Below, piece after piece: positions 8,419 through 15,446 of a stretch of DNA of 24,644 nucleotides (positions within the stretch are counted from its first letter, which is position 1; each line of letters starts with the position of its first letter). The notes under the pieces are model-generated. The model was not told the DNA's origin. It did not search any database and saw nothing but the letters and a program-made list of their open reading frames with translations. The stretch covers positions 1 to 24,644 of the forward strand of contig JACRMO010000221.1 of the NCBI GenBank assembly GCA_016214925.1, read 5' to 3'. Source of the DNA: Gammaproteobacteria bacterium. GTDB taxonomy: Bacteria; Pseudomonadota; Gammaproteobacteria; Thiohalobacterales; Thiohalobacteraceae. A program made the position numbers and the translations under genes.

Positions 8419-9018
8419 ATGAAGCGAGCGTCAAAAGTTATCCGCAACACCCTGCACGCAGGCATCGCCACTGCGCTGCTGGCGTATGCCGCTGCCATCA
8501 ATGCCGCCGTGCAGGAACGCCCCGACGCCGAGGACCGCGTCCTGCTCACCCAGGCCATCGCCAACGCGCAGAGTTTCCAGGATCGCTTCGACGCCGAGGT
8601 CTGGCTGACCGACATGGCCACCCGCCTAAAACCCTGGGACGAAATCCCGGCCGATGAGCGCGTGCAGATCCTCAAGGTCGTACACCAGGAAGCCATGCAC
8701 GCCGGCATCACGCCCGAACTGGTGTTGTCGGTCATTCAAGTGGAAAGCAACTTCGATCACTTCGCGCTTTCGTCGGCCGGCGCGCGCGGCCTGATGCAAG
8801 TGATGCCGTTCTGGCTCGACGAACTCAACCGTCCCAACGACGACTTGTTCGACATCCGCACCAATATCCGCTTCGGCTGCATCATCCTCAAACACTACAT
8901 GGACCGCGAACGCGGCAACCATGCCCGCGCGCTGGCCCGCTACAACGGCAGCAGCGGGCAACTCTGGTATCCCAGACGCGTATTCGACGCGATGCGCAAG
9001 CGCTGGTACTTGCAATAA
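8419..9018 (+). CDS. Periplasmic lytic murein transglycosylase (SLT domain)
   Basis: Cleaves the MurNAc-GlcNAc bond of peptidoglycan with formation of 1,6-anhydro-MurNAc. The 199-residue product has an N-terminal signal peptide (about residues 1-30, hydrophobic ATALLAYAAAINAA) and a C-terminal SLT/goose-lysozyme-like domain from about residue 88. Catalytic Glu109 sits in IQVESNFDHFALSSAGARG, followed by GLMQVMPFW (124-132), the NIRFGCIILKHYMD helix and ARYNGSSG (173-180), all canonical family 1 motifs. There is no lipobox Cys, so it is probably soluble or processed by signal peptidase I. It is separated from proS by a repeat and is convergent with the SDR gene, whose stop lies 21 bases away. 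Confidence 0.93.
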   Translation: MKRASKVIRNTLHAGIATALLAYAAAINAAVQERPDAEDRVLLTQAIANAQSFQDRFDAEVWLTDMATRLKPWDEIPADERVQILKVVHQEAMHAGITPELVLSVIQVESNFDHFALSSAGARGLMQVMPFWLDELNRPNDDLFDIRTNIRFGCIILKHYMDRERGNHARALARYNGSSGQLWYPRRVFDAMRKRWYLQ

Positions 9019-9039
9019 AGCGATGGCCGCAGAGCCGTT

Positions 9040-9834
9040 TCACCGATTCCGCTGCGCAAACGCCAGAATCTCCGGCACTTGCTTGGCGATGCCCTGATCG
9101 ACAACACCGGGCAGGATCGCATTGATGCGCGCGAAGAGTTTTTCCGGAAATCCCAGATACGCTTCGTTCTTCTCTTTCTCGATCGCGTGCACGATTTCCG
9201 CCGCCACCCACTGCGCATCGTCCATGCGCATCATGCCGCGTTCGGCCATCAAATAGACCACCTCCGGATTGAGGGGCGTCTTGACCGCACGCGGTGAGAT
9301 ATACGTGACGCCCACACCGGTGCCGGTGAGTTCGCGCCTGAGCGCCTGCGAGAAACCGCGCAGGGCGAACTTGCTGGCCGAATATACCGCGAAGCCGGGG
9401 AAGCCAATGCTGCCGAACATCGAACCGATGTTGACGATGCGGCCGCTGCCCTGCGCAGTCAGTTTCGGCAACACGGCGCGTATCAGTTGCATCGGCGCCT
9501 CGACATTCACCTGGAGGATGCGCTGAATGGTCGCGGGATCGCTGTCCTGAAAACGTTTGAAGTCCAGAATGCCGGCGAGATTGATCAGGATATCGATGCC
9601 GCCGAAGGCCTGCTCCATCTTGACGATCACCGCCGCCCGGTCATCCGCGTTGGTGATGTCCGCCGCAATCGCGAGCGTCTCGGAGGACATATCCCGTCCC
9701 ACCGACTCCACCGCTTGCTGATCGCGATCGACCAGACACAGGCGGGCGTTGTGCGCTGCAAACAGCGTACACAATTGCCGACCGATACCGCCGGCCGCCC
9801 CCGTCAGTAAGATACGCTTTGATTGTAGATTCAC
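9040..9834 (-). CDS. Short-chain dehydrogenase/reductase, last gene of the five-gene operon
   Basis: NAD(P)-dependent oxidoreductase of the classical SDR type, 264 residues. Visible are the cofactor loop TGAAGGIGRQ (residues 11-20), an acidic LVDRD after beta-2 that suggests NAD(H), ADITNADD, INLAG in the NNAG position, the Ser of NIGSMFGSIG and the catalytic YSASK. After this comes ISPRAVKTPLN, then a C-terminal helical stretch. All catalytic residues are present. The start is GTG at 9834, preceded by GGAG about ten bases away. The TPR gene ends 30 bases upstream on the same strand. The substrate cannot be told from sequence; the neighbouring acyl ligase and oxidase suggest a fatty-acyl-derived alcohol, ketone or aldehyde. 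Membership of the operon is inferred from spacing. Confidence 0.9.
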   Translation of the reverse strand: MNLQSKRILLTGAAGGIGRQLCTLFAAHNARLCLVDRDQQAVESVGRDMSSETLAIAADITNADDRAAVIVKMEQAFGGIDILINLAGILDFKRFQDSDPATIQRILQVNVEAPMQLIRAVLPKLTAQGSGRIVNIGSMFGSIGFPGFAVYSASKFALRGFSQALRRELTGTGVGVTYISPRAVKTPLNPEVVYLMAERGMMRMDDAQWVAAEIVHAIEKEKNEAYLGFPEKLFARINAILPGVVDQGIAKQVPEILAFAQRNR

Positions 9835-9864
9835 GCTGCACTGTCTCCGCCTGTGTTCGTTCGA

Positions 9865-10515
9865 TCAGGACTTGGATTTGATCTGAGTGATCAGTGCTTG
9901 AATCTCCTGGCGACGACCCGCATCCGCATCCGTGCGCGCCGGGCGTGGCGGCGCATGCAGTGCCTTTTCCAACACCACCAGGGCCTCGGCTGAACGCCCC
10001 TGCCGTTGCAGAAAGTCGCCGTAGAAATAATTCGGGTCGATGCCCGTGGGATTGATCGCCAGCGCCTTCTTCAACAGCGCTTCGGCCTTGTCGTCGTCAC
10101 CAAAACCGATCGGCCAACCGGGTACTTGGTAATAGAGACTGCCGAGACTGGTGTAGAGCGAACCATCCAGGGCATTGGCGTCGATCTTCTCGGCTTCGAG
10201 CAACAGGTCGCGGGCGCTTTTCACTTTCGACAACGCGCCCAGGCCGCCCTTCACGCCGGCATGCGTGCTGAGCACGATCGCCTTCCAGATCTTCGACTCG
10301 GCGCGATTCGCGTATTGCTTGTCCAGCGCATCGGCCTGCGCCTCCAGTTGTACAAAGGCGGCGTCTTGCTGATCCTTGGGCAATTGATAATGGATGCGCG
10401 CCCATTCGTGTTGGATGGCCAAAATGCCATTGGCCAGGCCATCGTCCTGCGCCGTGGCAACGATGGCATAGGCACCGAGCAACAGCGGCAACATGAATTT
10501 TGCAATGCGGGGCAT
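9865..10515 (-). CDS. Periplasmic TPR-repeat protein, fourth gene of the five-gene operon
   Basis: The product is 216 residues. The ATG at 10515 is preceded by GGAGAAG five bases upstream; the frame stays open far upstream, but that part only shadows the oxidase gene. Residues 1-22 are a signal peptide (KFMLPLLLGAYAIVATAQ). The rest is helical: a segment of acidic and Gln-rich helices (about 25-110), then TPR-like repeats, recognisable in SLYTSLGSLYYQVPGWPIGF with GDDDKAEALLKKALAINPTG, and DPNYFYGDFLQRQGRSAEAL. The layout resembles the TPR-type T component of TRAP transporters and similar lipid- or ligand-holding helical proteins, but this is only a resemblance. It probably scaffolds or binds the pathway product in the periplasm. 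It starts 23 bases after the oxidase stop. Confidence 0.85.
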   Translation of the reverse strand: MPRIAKFMLPLLLGAYAIVATAQDDGLANGILAIQHEWARIHYQLPKDQQDAAFVQLEAQADALDKQYANRAESKIWKAIVLSTHAGVKGGLGALSKVKSARDLLLEAEKIDANALDGSLYTSLGSLYYQVPGWPIGFGDDDKAEALLKKALAINPTGIDPNYFYGDFLQRQGRSAEALVVLEKALHAPPRPARTDADAGRRQEIQALITQIKSKS

Positions 10516-10538
10516 AGAATCTTCTCCGTGTTTATTTA

Positions 10539-11186
10539 TCAAGAAATACTGCGGAACACATCGCCATACAGGCGATAGAACATTTTGGCGCAATGCAACA
10601 ATGCGTCGACATCGGCCGGGTCGTCGAAGCGGTTCACCAGTGCCTGAAAGAATTGGATGTGTTCCTGGTCCAGCGAACCGTGCGAGGTGAGATAGCGAAA
10701 GGCGGTCTCCGGCAAATTCAGGCTGCCCTGGATCGCACCGGCGGCCGTGGTCGCCAACGCGGCGCTGGTGGACTCCAGCACGAAGATCATGCCGAACAGA
10801 CCGATGGGATTGCGGCGTTGGATCGTGTCGTAGGCATAGGCCACCATCAACTCGGTCGCCGCAAACGGCACGGCAGCGCGCGCCACCTCGGCAGCGCCGC
10901 CGCAGGCGTGGATGTCGTTGAGAATCCATTCCTCGTGCCCAACCTCTTCCTCGATGTATGCGCCGAGCGCCGTGCGCAACCAGTTCAGGCGATCCGGCAG
11001 GCGATAACCGCAGCCCATCAGCAGCGGCACGGTGTGGCGGACGTGGTGATAGGCCTGTCCCAGAAAGCTCACGTACTGCTCGCGGCTGACATTGCCCTGT
11101 AATGCCTTTTGCAGAATGGGCACCGCCAGAAACTCTTTCCGGCTGGCCTCGGTCTCGGCGATCAGCCGGTCATACACGGAACTCAC
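10539..11186 (-). CDS. Heme-oxygenase-like diiron oxidase candidate (TenA-like fold), third gene of the five-gene operon
   Basis: The 215-residue all-helical protein belongs to the TenA/heme-oxygenase-like superfamily. The pattern E81-x2-H84 (EEEVGHEEW), E138 (FVLESTSAALA) and H169-x3-D173 (SHGSLDQEH) fits the metal-ligand pattern of heme-oxygenase-like diiron oxidases and oxygenases, the group that includes the fatty-acid decarboxylase UndA. That is a family inference; metal binding is unproven. Such enzymes use O2 for decarboxylation, N-oxygenation or desaturation. The start is GTG at 11186: AGGAG lies six bases before it, inside the end of the ligase gene (stop at 11188), implying translational coupling. 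Longer in-frame starts lie within the ligase and lack such a site. An annotation as TenA thiaminase or regulator is possible but fits less well. Confidence 0.85.
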   Translation of the reverse strand: MSSVYDRLIAETEASRKEFLAVPILQKALQGNVSREQYVSFLGQAYHHVRHTVPLLMGCGYRLPDRLNWLRTALGAYIEEEVGHEEWILNDIHACGGAAEVARAAVPFAATELMVAYAYDTIQRRNPIGLFGMIFVLESTSAALATTAAGAIQGSLNLPETAFRYLTSHGSLDQEHIQFFQALVNRFDDPADVDALLHCAKMFYRLYGDVFRSIS

Positions 11187-11187
11187 A

Positions 11188-12684
11188 TCAGACTCCTGCG
11201 TAGAGATGTTCAATTTGTGCTGCATAGTGACTCGCGATAGCATTGCGGTTGACAGCGCCGGTGGCAGTGGCCAAGCCGTTGCGCGGTGAGAAGGGTTCGT
11301 CGCCGACGGTCCACGCCAGCACGCGTGCGTAATCGGGCAGGCGCTGATTGGTCGCGTCGATAGCAAGCGACAACTGTTCCTGCGAGGCGCGCGGATGCGG
11401 CACGATCACGCCAACGCTGAACGGACGGCCCTCGCCGAACACCGCCGCTTGCAGGATGGCGCCGCTGCCGGTCAATTCACTCTCCACCCATTCGGGCGCG
11501 ACATTGCGGCCATAGGCGGTGGCGAACGCGGTCTTCTTGCGCCCGGTGACAAACAGATAGCCCTCGGCATCCAGATAACCCAGATCGCCGCTCGGCCAAT
11601 ACGCGTTCGCCAGCGACACCGCGCCGAGATAGCCCGAGAACAGATTACCGGCGACTTCGATCTCGCCGTCCGCGGCGATGCGCACATGCACATGCGGCAA
11701 CGGACGGCCGACACTGCCGCGGCGTTCATCGCCCGGCCGGTTGAGACTCACCACCGAAGCAGACTCCGAGAGGCCATAACCTTCGTAGACCGGCAGGCCG
11801 AACGCACGCGCGCGTTCGATCAAGGCCGGCGAGGTCGGCGCGCCGCCCACGGCGATGAAGCGCAATGACGCCGGCAGCGTGATCCCTGCCGCGCGCGCTT
11901 CCACCAACACCTTGAGCAATTGCGGCACCAGAATGATCGAGGTCGGCGCATAGCGATGCAGTGCCTCGATCAGCCGTTCCGGCTGCACACCGCTCGAACC
12001 TTGCATGCCGCAGCTCGCCAGATCGGGTACACAGGCCAGCCCACCGTTCGCCAGCGGCGCATATAAACCGCCGATGTTTTCCAGCAGCGTGCTCAGCGGC
12101 AACAGTGAAAGTGCGCGGTCTTCGGCACTCGCCTGTACGGCATCGCTCAGACTCAGCGTTACGCGTTCGATGGCTTCACCGCTCAGACATACACCCTTGG
12201 GTTGCCCGGTGGTACCGGAGGTATAAGTCAGTTTGGCGGTGTGCGGGGGCAAGGCCGTGACCGGTGCGGCGTCACGCACGAAGGCGAATACCTCGCGGCC
12301 GGCCACAGTACGGCGCATTTTGGATGACCCTCGCACCAGCACAGCGATGCGCTCCGGCTGATCGGTGAGAATAAAATCCGGTGCGGCATCGGCGAGCAGA
12401 TGCGCGATCTGCGCTGCGGAGAAGAACGTTGGAATGGGGATGCCTGTCGCACCGCGATACTGTACGGCGAGATCGATCAGCGCCCAGGCGCAACCATTCG
12501 CCAGCAGGTAGGCAATACGCCGGCCGTCGAGCTGCGCGGCCAGTGTCTCGACCTGCTGCCACAGCGTTGCGTAATCGAGCGTGCGCTCACTGTCGGCCAG
12601 CGCGGGCACCGTCGGATCGGTCAGCGCGGGCACCGTCGGACGCCGTTGCGCATGCGCGGCGATACGCGCGAGGACTTCCTTCAC
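11188..12684 (-). CDS. AMP-dependent acyl-CoA/acid ligase, second gene of the five-gene operon
   Basis: The 498-residue ANL-superfamily adenylating enzyme would activate a carboxylic acid, probably a fatty acid, as acyl-AMP. Visible are the P-loop-like TYTSGTTGQPKGVCLS (A3), LPLSTLLENIGG (A4), VYEGYGLSESASVVS (A5), PSGDLGYLD (A7) and VTGRKKTAFATAYGRNVAPEWVE (A8). In the C-terminal A10 segment, where long-chain acyl-CoA synthetases have TPTxKxKR with a catalytic lysine, this protein has TATGAVNR: the lysine position is alanine. The start GTG at 12684 overlaps the stop of the upstream gene (GTGA), with GAGG seven bases before. Near the N-terminus eight residues are repeated in tandem (PTVPALTD, PTVPALAD). 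The substrate is unknown. Confidence 0.92.
   Translation of the reverse strand: MKEVLARIAAHAQRRPTVPALTDPTVPALADSERTLDYATLWQQVETLAAQLDGRRIAYLLANGCAWALIDLAVQYRGATGIPIPTFFSAAQIAHLLADAAPDFILTDQPERIAVLVRGSSKMRRTVAGREVFAFVRDAAPVTALPPHTAKLTYTSGTTGQPKGVCLSGEAIERVTLSLSDAVQASAEDRALSLLPLSTLLENIGGLYAPLANGGLACVPDLASCGMQGSSGVQPERLIEALHRYAPTSIILVPQLLKVLVEARAAGITLPASLRFIAVGGAPTSPALIERARAFGLPVYEGYGLSESASVVSLNRPGDERRGSVGRPLPHVHVRIAADGEIEVAGNLFSGYLGAVSLANAYWPSGDLGYLDAEGYLFVTGRKKTAFATAYGRNVAPEWVESELTGSGAILQAAVFGEGRPFSVGVIVPHPRASQEQLSLAIDATNQRLPDYARVLAWTVGDEPFSPRNGLATATGAVNRNAIASHYAAQIEHLYAGV
12598..12639. repeat. In-frame 24-bp tandem duplication inside the ligase gene
   Basis: CAGCGCGGGCACCGTCGG occurs at 12598-12615 and again at 12622-12639, period 24. 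In the protein this yields PTVPALTD followed by PTVPALAD near residues 16-31, in a region before the conserved adenylation core, so the enzyme fold should tolerate it. Confidence 0.95.
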
Positions 12685-13418
12685 GCCGTACCCTCAAACA
12701 CAGTCGGCAACGGTTGCGCGGATGCGGCCGCATAGCGCTGCACCTGATCGAGCAAGGTCTGCAACAGCGGCTGACGCGCGCCGGCACTGTTCACGAGCTT
12801 GCGGTAACCGGCATCGATATCGCCGACACACACCAACGGATTCGTGGCGTAATAACTGCCCCAGTGCTGACCATCGTCGGCCAGGCGCGTGGGATCGGCC
12901 GATGCGAGCGCGATGGGATTGAGACCCAGGCGACCGAAGGCGTTGATCAAGGGCTTCACCGCCGTGAACAACACCCAGCGATAACCGGCGGCATGCAGAA
13001 ACATCGTCACTGCCGCGATCACCCAACGCGCCTGACCGGGATTGGCCAAGGCCAGATTGCCGACCTCGACGATCCGACCGCGTTCGACCGGCTCGGCCCA
13101 ATGCGCGCCGATGAGTTGTTCCAGCGGCTGGTCGAGATACTGCTCGGAGAACAACGCCTGACCGTGGCCGTCGCGAAAACCCGCCACGCCCAACAATTCG
13201 GCTTGCAGCGTGAACGCCAGCAGCGTCGGATAGAACGCGCGGATATCCGCGTCATAGCATTGCTTGAACACGCTGCGCACAAACTGCTCGGGCCGCCACC
13301 GATCCGGATGATCGGCGTTCAGCACGTTCAGACTAATGGGCTGCGGAAGCTCGGTCAGGAGGGGTTCGACGCCCTCGACGATACAAGGACTCGCGGATGA
13401 AAAACTGCTGGTAGTCAT
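12681..13418 (-). CDS. Thermostable hemolysin-family protein (GNAT-like), first gene of the five-gene operon
   Basis: Recognised as the T_hemolysin family (named after the Vibrio delta-VPH hemolysin) from its order of motifs: RPEQFVRSVFKQCYDADI, AFYPTLLAF, ALFSEQYLDQPLEQLIG, RGRIVEVGNLALANPG, GYRWVLFTAVKPLINAFGRL, and HWGSYYATNPLVCVGDI. The fold is expected to be related to GNAT/autoinducer-synthase acyltransferases, so an acyl transfer role is more likely than true hemolysis; this is inference. With the ATG at 13418 the product is 245 residues. A GTG at 13430 is also possible; neither has a strong ribosome site. There is no signal peptide. The stop overlaps the ligase start by four bases. 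A sigma-54-like promoter lies just upstream. Confidence 0.88.
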   Translation of the reverse strand: MTTSSFSSASPCIVEGVEPLLTELPQPISLNVLNADHPDRWRPEQFVRSVFKQCYDADIRAFYPTLLAFTLQAELLGVAGFRDGHGQALFSEQYLDQPLEQLIGAHWAEPVERGRIVEVGNLALANPGQARWVIAAVTMFLHAAGYRWVLFTAVKPLINAFGRLGLNPIALASADPTRLADDGQHWGSYYATNPLVCVGDIDAGYRKLVNSAGARQPLLQTLLDQVQRYAAASAQPLPTVFEGTA

Positions 13419-13455
13419 CGGGGCGCTCACAGTGGTTGAACCGTAAGCAGGCTAT

Positions 13456-13471
13456 AGCCAGAACCGTGCCA
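13456..13471 (-). promoter_or_regulatory. Candidate sigma-54 (-24/-12) promoter of the five-gene operon
   Basis: On the minus strand TGGCACGGTTCTGGCT matches TGGCACG-N4-TTGC(A/T) with a single mismatch (TGGC for TTGC) and the strict GG-N10-GC spacing. Transcription would start near 13445, about 27 bases before the ATG at 13418. The same stretch overlaps a possible sigma-70 promoter (TTGCCA at 13475-13480, 18-base spacer, TATAGC at 13451-13456), so the sigma factor is not settled. The nearby GAFTGA-type activator supports the sigma-54 reading. Confidence 0.55.
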
Positions 13472-13529
13472 CACTGGCAACTGATTGATAAGCCATAACT
13501 AGGCCGATTTTTAGCCCCGCGAAAAGACA

Positions 13530-13572
13530 CGCACAAGTTTGCAGTGCGCAAGAAACGTATACAACTTGTGCG
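13530..13572. promoter_or_regulatory. Perfect 10-bp inverted repeat, candidate enhancer site for a sigma-54 activator
   Basis: CGCACAAGTT (13530-13539) and AACTTGTGCG (13563-13572) are exact inverted arms with a 23-base spacer that contains a further partial copy (GCGCAAG). The centre is about 105 bases upstream of the start point predicted from the sigma-54 box, a typical distance for an activator site bound by an NtrC-family dimer pair. It could alternatively be a large-loop terminator hairpin of the upstream gene (TGTCTTTTCG follows on the minus strand), but the 23-base loop makes that less likely. Confidence 0.45.
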
Positions 13573-13619
13573 CGGATAAAAGCAGCGTCGCGGTCCAGTA
13601 CCGTTCAGGGTCGTCCGGC

Positions 13620-14117
13620 CTACTCACCCACACCCGGCGGGCACAACGCCGTGGCCTCCACCCCCGCCTCCGCGCTGAGCGGGAGACTCAGAACCTGGCG
13701 CACGCTGGGATTCACGTAGCAGGACGCGACATAGCCGATGGCGCCGGGCGTCTGCGCCACGAAGCGCACCACGGCATCCTGCGAGCCCAGCACATACGGC
13801 GGGGTGATGCCGTGGAAATAATTCTGGTTCCAGTAATCCTGCAACTGATCGGTGCCCTGGTGGAACAGTGCGCGTGAAAACGCCTCGCGCAAGGGTGCGT
13901 CCGCCGGCAAATTGAGCGGGATGAATTTATGGCCGGTGCCATCGAGGAAGATTTTCTTCAAATAGATATCGCGCAGCGTGCCTTCGTTCAGCGTCTGCGA
14001 CGATGCGTCGCGGGACACGATCACGGCGATGTCCGCGCCCAGCGCGGGCATTGCCCACGCCAGCAGGCCGCTGAACGCGGCGATGTGGAATTTCAGGATG
14101 CGGCGCCTGATGGTCAT
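13620..14117 (-). CDS. Small periplasmic PstS-like (PBP-like) substrate-binding domain protein
   Basis: The 165-residue product has a clear signal peptide (residues 1-28, HIAAFSGLLAWAMPALGA). The mature part resembles one lobe of phosphate-type binding proteins: ADIAVIVSRDASSQTLNEGTLRDIYLKK, a phrase typical of PBP-like domain proteins in gammaproteobacteria, then FIPLNLPADAPLREAFSRAL, DYWNQNYFHGITPP, and VRFVAQTPGAIGYV near the C-terminus. It is about half the length of a true PstS, so it is not a full transporter binding protein. Such short versions often sit beside porins and two-component systems; the role is unknown. The start follows the porin stop by four bases, so the two are one operon. 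Codon use is like its neighbours. Confidence 0.82.
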   Translation of the reverse strand: MTIRRRILKFHIAAFSGLLAWAMPALGADIAVIVSRDASSQTLNEGTLRDIYLKKIFLDGTGHKFIPLNLPADAPLREAFSRALFHQGTDQLQDYWNQNYFHGITPPYVLGSQDAVVRFVAQTPGAIGYVASCYVNPSVRQVLSLPLSAEAGVEATALCPPGVGE

Positions 14118-14121
14118 GGGA

Positions 14122-15207
14122 CTAGAACAGCACCGCGATAGAGGCGAGCCAGCCGCTGGGCGCGACCCGTTGGTTATGCTCGCCGTCGCGGTATTCGAGT
14201 TTGGCGGAAATCGCGCGGTGCGGGCGATAGGTCAGTCCCACGGTCTCGATCTCGGCCGTCTCCGGCTGCACTGCGGTGGTGTAATGTTCATAGCGGCCGA
14301 TGACGAACAACTGCCCGCCGACCGGCACCGCCGCTTGGACAAAACCGCCGTGCTCGTCCGGCTCGGCACCGCCACGGCTGTTGCGATAGACCCATTCGCT
14401 GCTGAGTTCGGCGACTGGCAGATTCCAGAAGAAGTCCAATCCGACAAGATCCTTGTCCTCGCGCAAATCCAGCATGCGATAACGCAGATACGAGGCGCCC
14501 AGATTCATGCGGTCGTCGAGCAGGTGATAGGTGATATGCATACCGGTGGCATGCTCGAAGGCGCCCACGGCGGTGATGCTGGGATTGGCGTCTTCGTAGG
14601 CGAGTTCTTCCTGCTGATCGTGATCGAGGAGATCGGTGTCGTCGACGAACACACTGTAATCCAAACCGTCGTCGCCCAACGGTACGGAGCCGTACAGCAT
14701 CGCTCCGGTGGCCTGCCGGGCAAACGACACGGAAGTCGTCAGCGGGCGGGACACGGTCCACACCAGCGGGTCGGCATGAATAAGATTCCAGCGACCGACG
14801 GGGGTCAGAAATTTTCCGAAGCGTAACGTCGCTTCCTGGCGCGCGCGGTAATCGGCATACAGGCGCTCGAACTCGAACTCGGCATTCTCGCTATCGACGC
14901 CGTCCTGCGAAAAGGACACGGCCTCGCCGATTTCCGCTTCGGCGAACAGGTTCACGCGATCGCTCACGTCCGCACTCAGCAACAGGCTCAGGTCTTTCAG
15001 GCTCAATGTCGAGGGCGCATCCTCGACATCCCGATAGCGAAAGCTCAGATAGCCACCGACATTCACGCCGAGCTGCGGGAAATTCAGCCCCTGCCCCAGT
15101 TCATAGGGCGCGTGCGCCCAGCGCTCGTCATTCTCGGACCAGGCCCGTGGTGCATGGAGTTGCGCCAGCAACACCCCGAGCAGGATCAACTTCAACCGCG
15201 ACATCAT
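14122..15207 (-). CDS. Outer-membrane beta-barrel protein (porin-like)
   Basis: The 361-residue product starts at the first of two adjacent ATGs (15207), with AGAGG eight bases upstream; the frame runs on to 15390, but that extension is unlikely protein and precedes the signal sequence. Residues 1-25 form a signal peptide (LKLILLGVLLAQLHAPRAWS). The mature part is an alternation of amphipathic strands and acidic turns: VNVGGYLSFRYRDVEDA, RVNLFAEAEIGEA, ATLRFGKFLTPVGRWNLIHADPLVW, then strands to the C-terminal WLASIAVLF, which ends in the Phe expected for barrel insertion. The phrase FGKFLTPVGRWN is shared with porins of the outer-membrane phosphate/anion type, but the substrate is not determined. 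It is divergent from the histidine kinase and co-transcribed with the PstS-like gene. Confidence 0.85.
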   Translation of the reverse strand: MMSRLKLILLGVLLAQLHAPRAWSENDERWAHAPYELGQGLNFPQLGVNVGGYLSFRYRDVEDAPSTLSLKDLSLLLSADVSDRVNLFAEAEIGEAVSFSQDGVDSENAEFEFERLYADYRARQEATLRFGKFLTPVGRWNLIHADPLVWTVSRPLTTSVSFARQATGAMLYGSVPLGDDGLDYSVFVDDTDLLDHDQQEELAYEDANPSITAVGAFEHATGMHITYHLLDDRMNLGASYLRYRMLDLREDKDLVGLDFFWNLPVAELSSEWVYRNSRGGAEPDEHGGFVQAAVPVGGQLFVIGRYEHYTTAVQPETAEIETVGLTYRPHRAISAKLEYRDGEHNQRVAPSGWLASIAVLF

Positions 15208-15260
15208 GACTGTAACCTCTGCAAACCATCCCGGCGACGCCAAACCACTCGACACCCCAT

Positions 15261-15275
15261 CGGCACGCCGTTTGC
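15261..15275 (+). promoter_or_regulatory. Candidate sigma-54 promoter upstream of the kinase-regulator operon
   Basis: CGGCACGCCGTTTGC matches TGGCACG-N4-TTGC except for the first base, with the GG-N10-GC spacing exact. Transcription would start near 15287, leaving a leader of about 160 bases before the kinase GTG at 15447. That is long, and I see no gene within it. No copy of the 13530-13572 inverted repeat was found nearby. It may mean autoregulation of the two-component operon, or be chance. Confidence 0.4.
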
Positions 15276-15446
15276 GCCGGGCATGGTTAGAATCCGCCGA
15301 ACGCATTAGACTGGCATGCAGTGCCGCCCGAACTTTACCGGGGATGCCGTTTCGATACCAGGGCCGATGCCCGCGCCGCCACCCGAACATAAACTCGTCG
15401 CAAAGCCAATCATCATAATCATGACTGCCACAGGAAATTCAGACCG

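Noticed and set aside
10516..10929. N-terminal extension of the TPR-protein frame
   Set aside because: It overlaps the oxidase gene in another frame; the signal peptide begins at 10515 with GGAGAAG before it.
15206..15418. Short plus-strand frames in the porin-kinase intergenic region
   Set aside because: No ribosome site or recognisable sequence; they overlap regulatory DNA.
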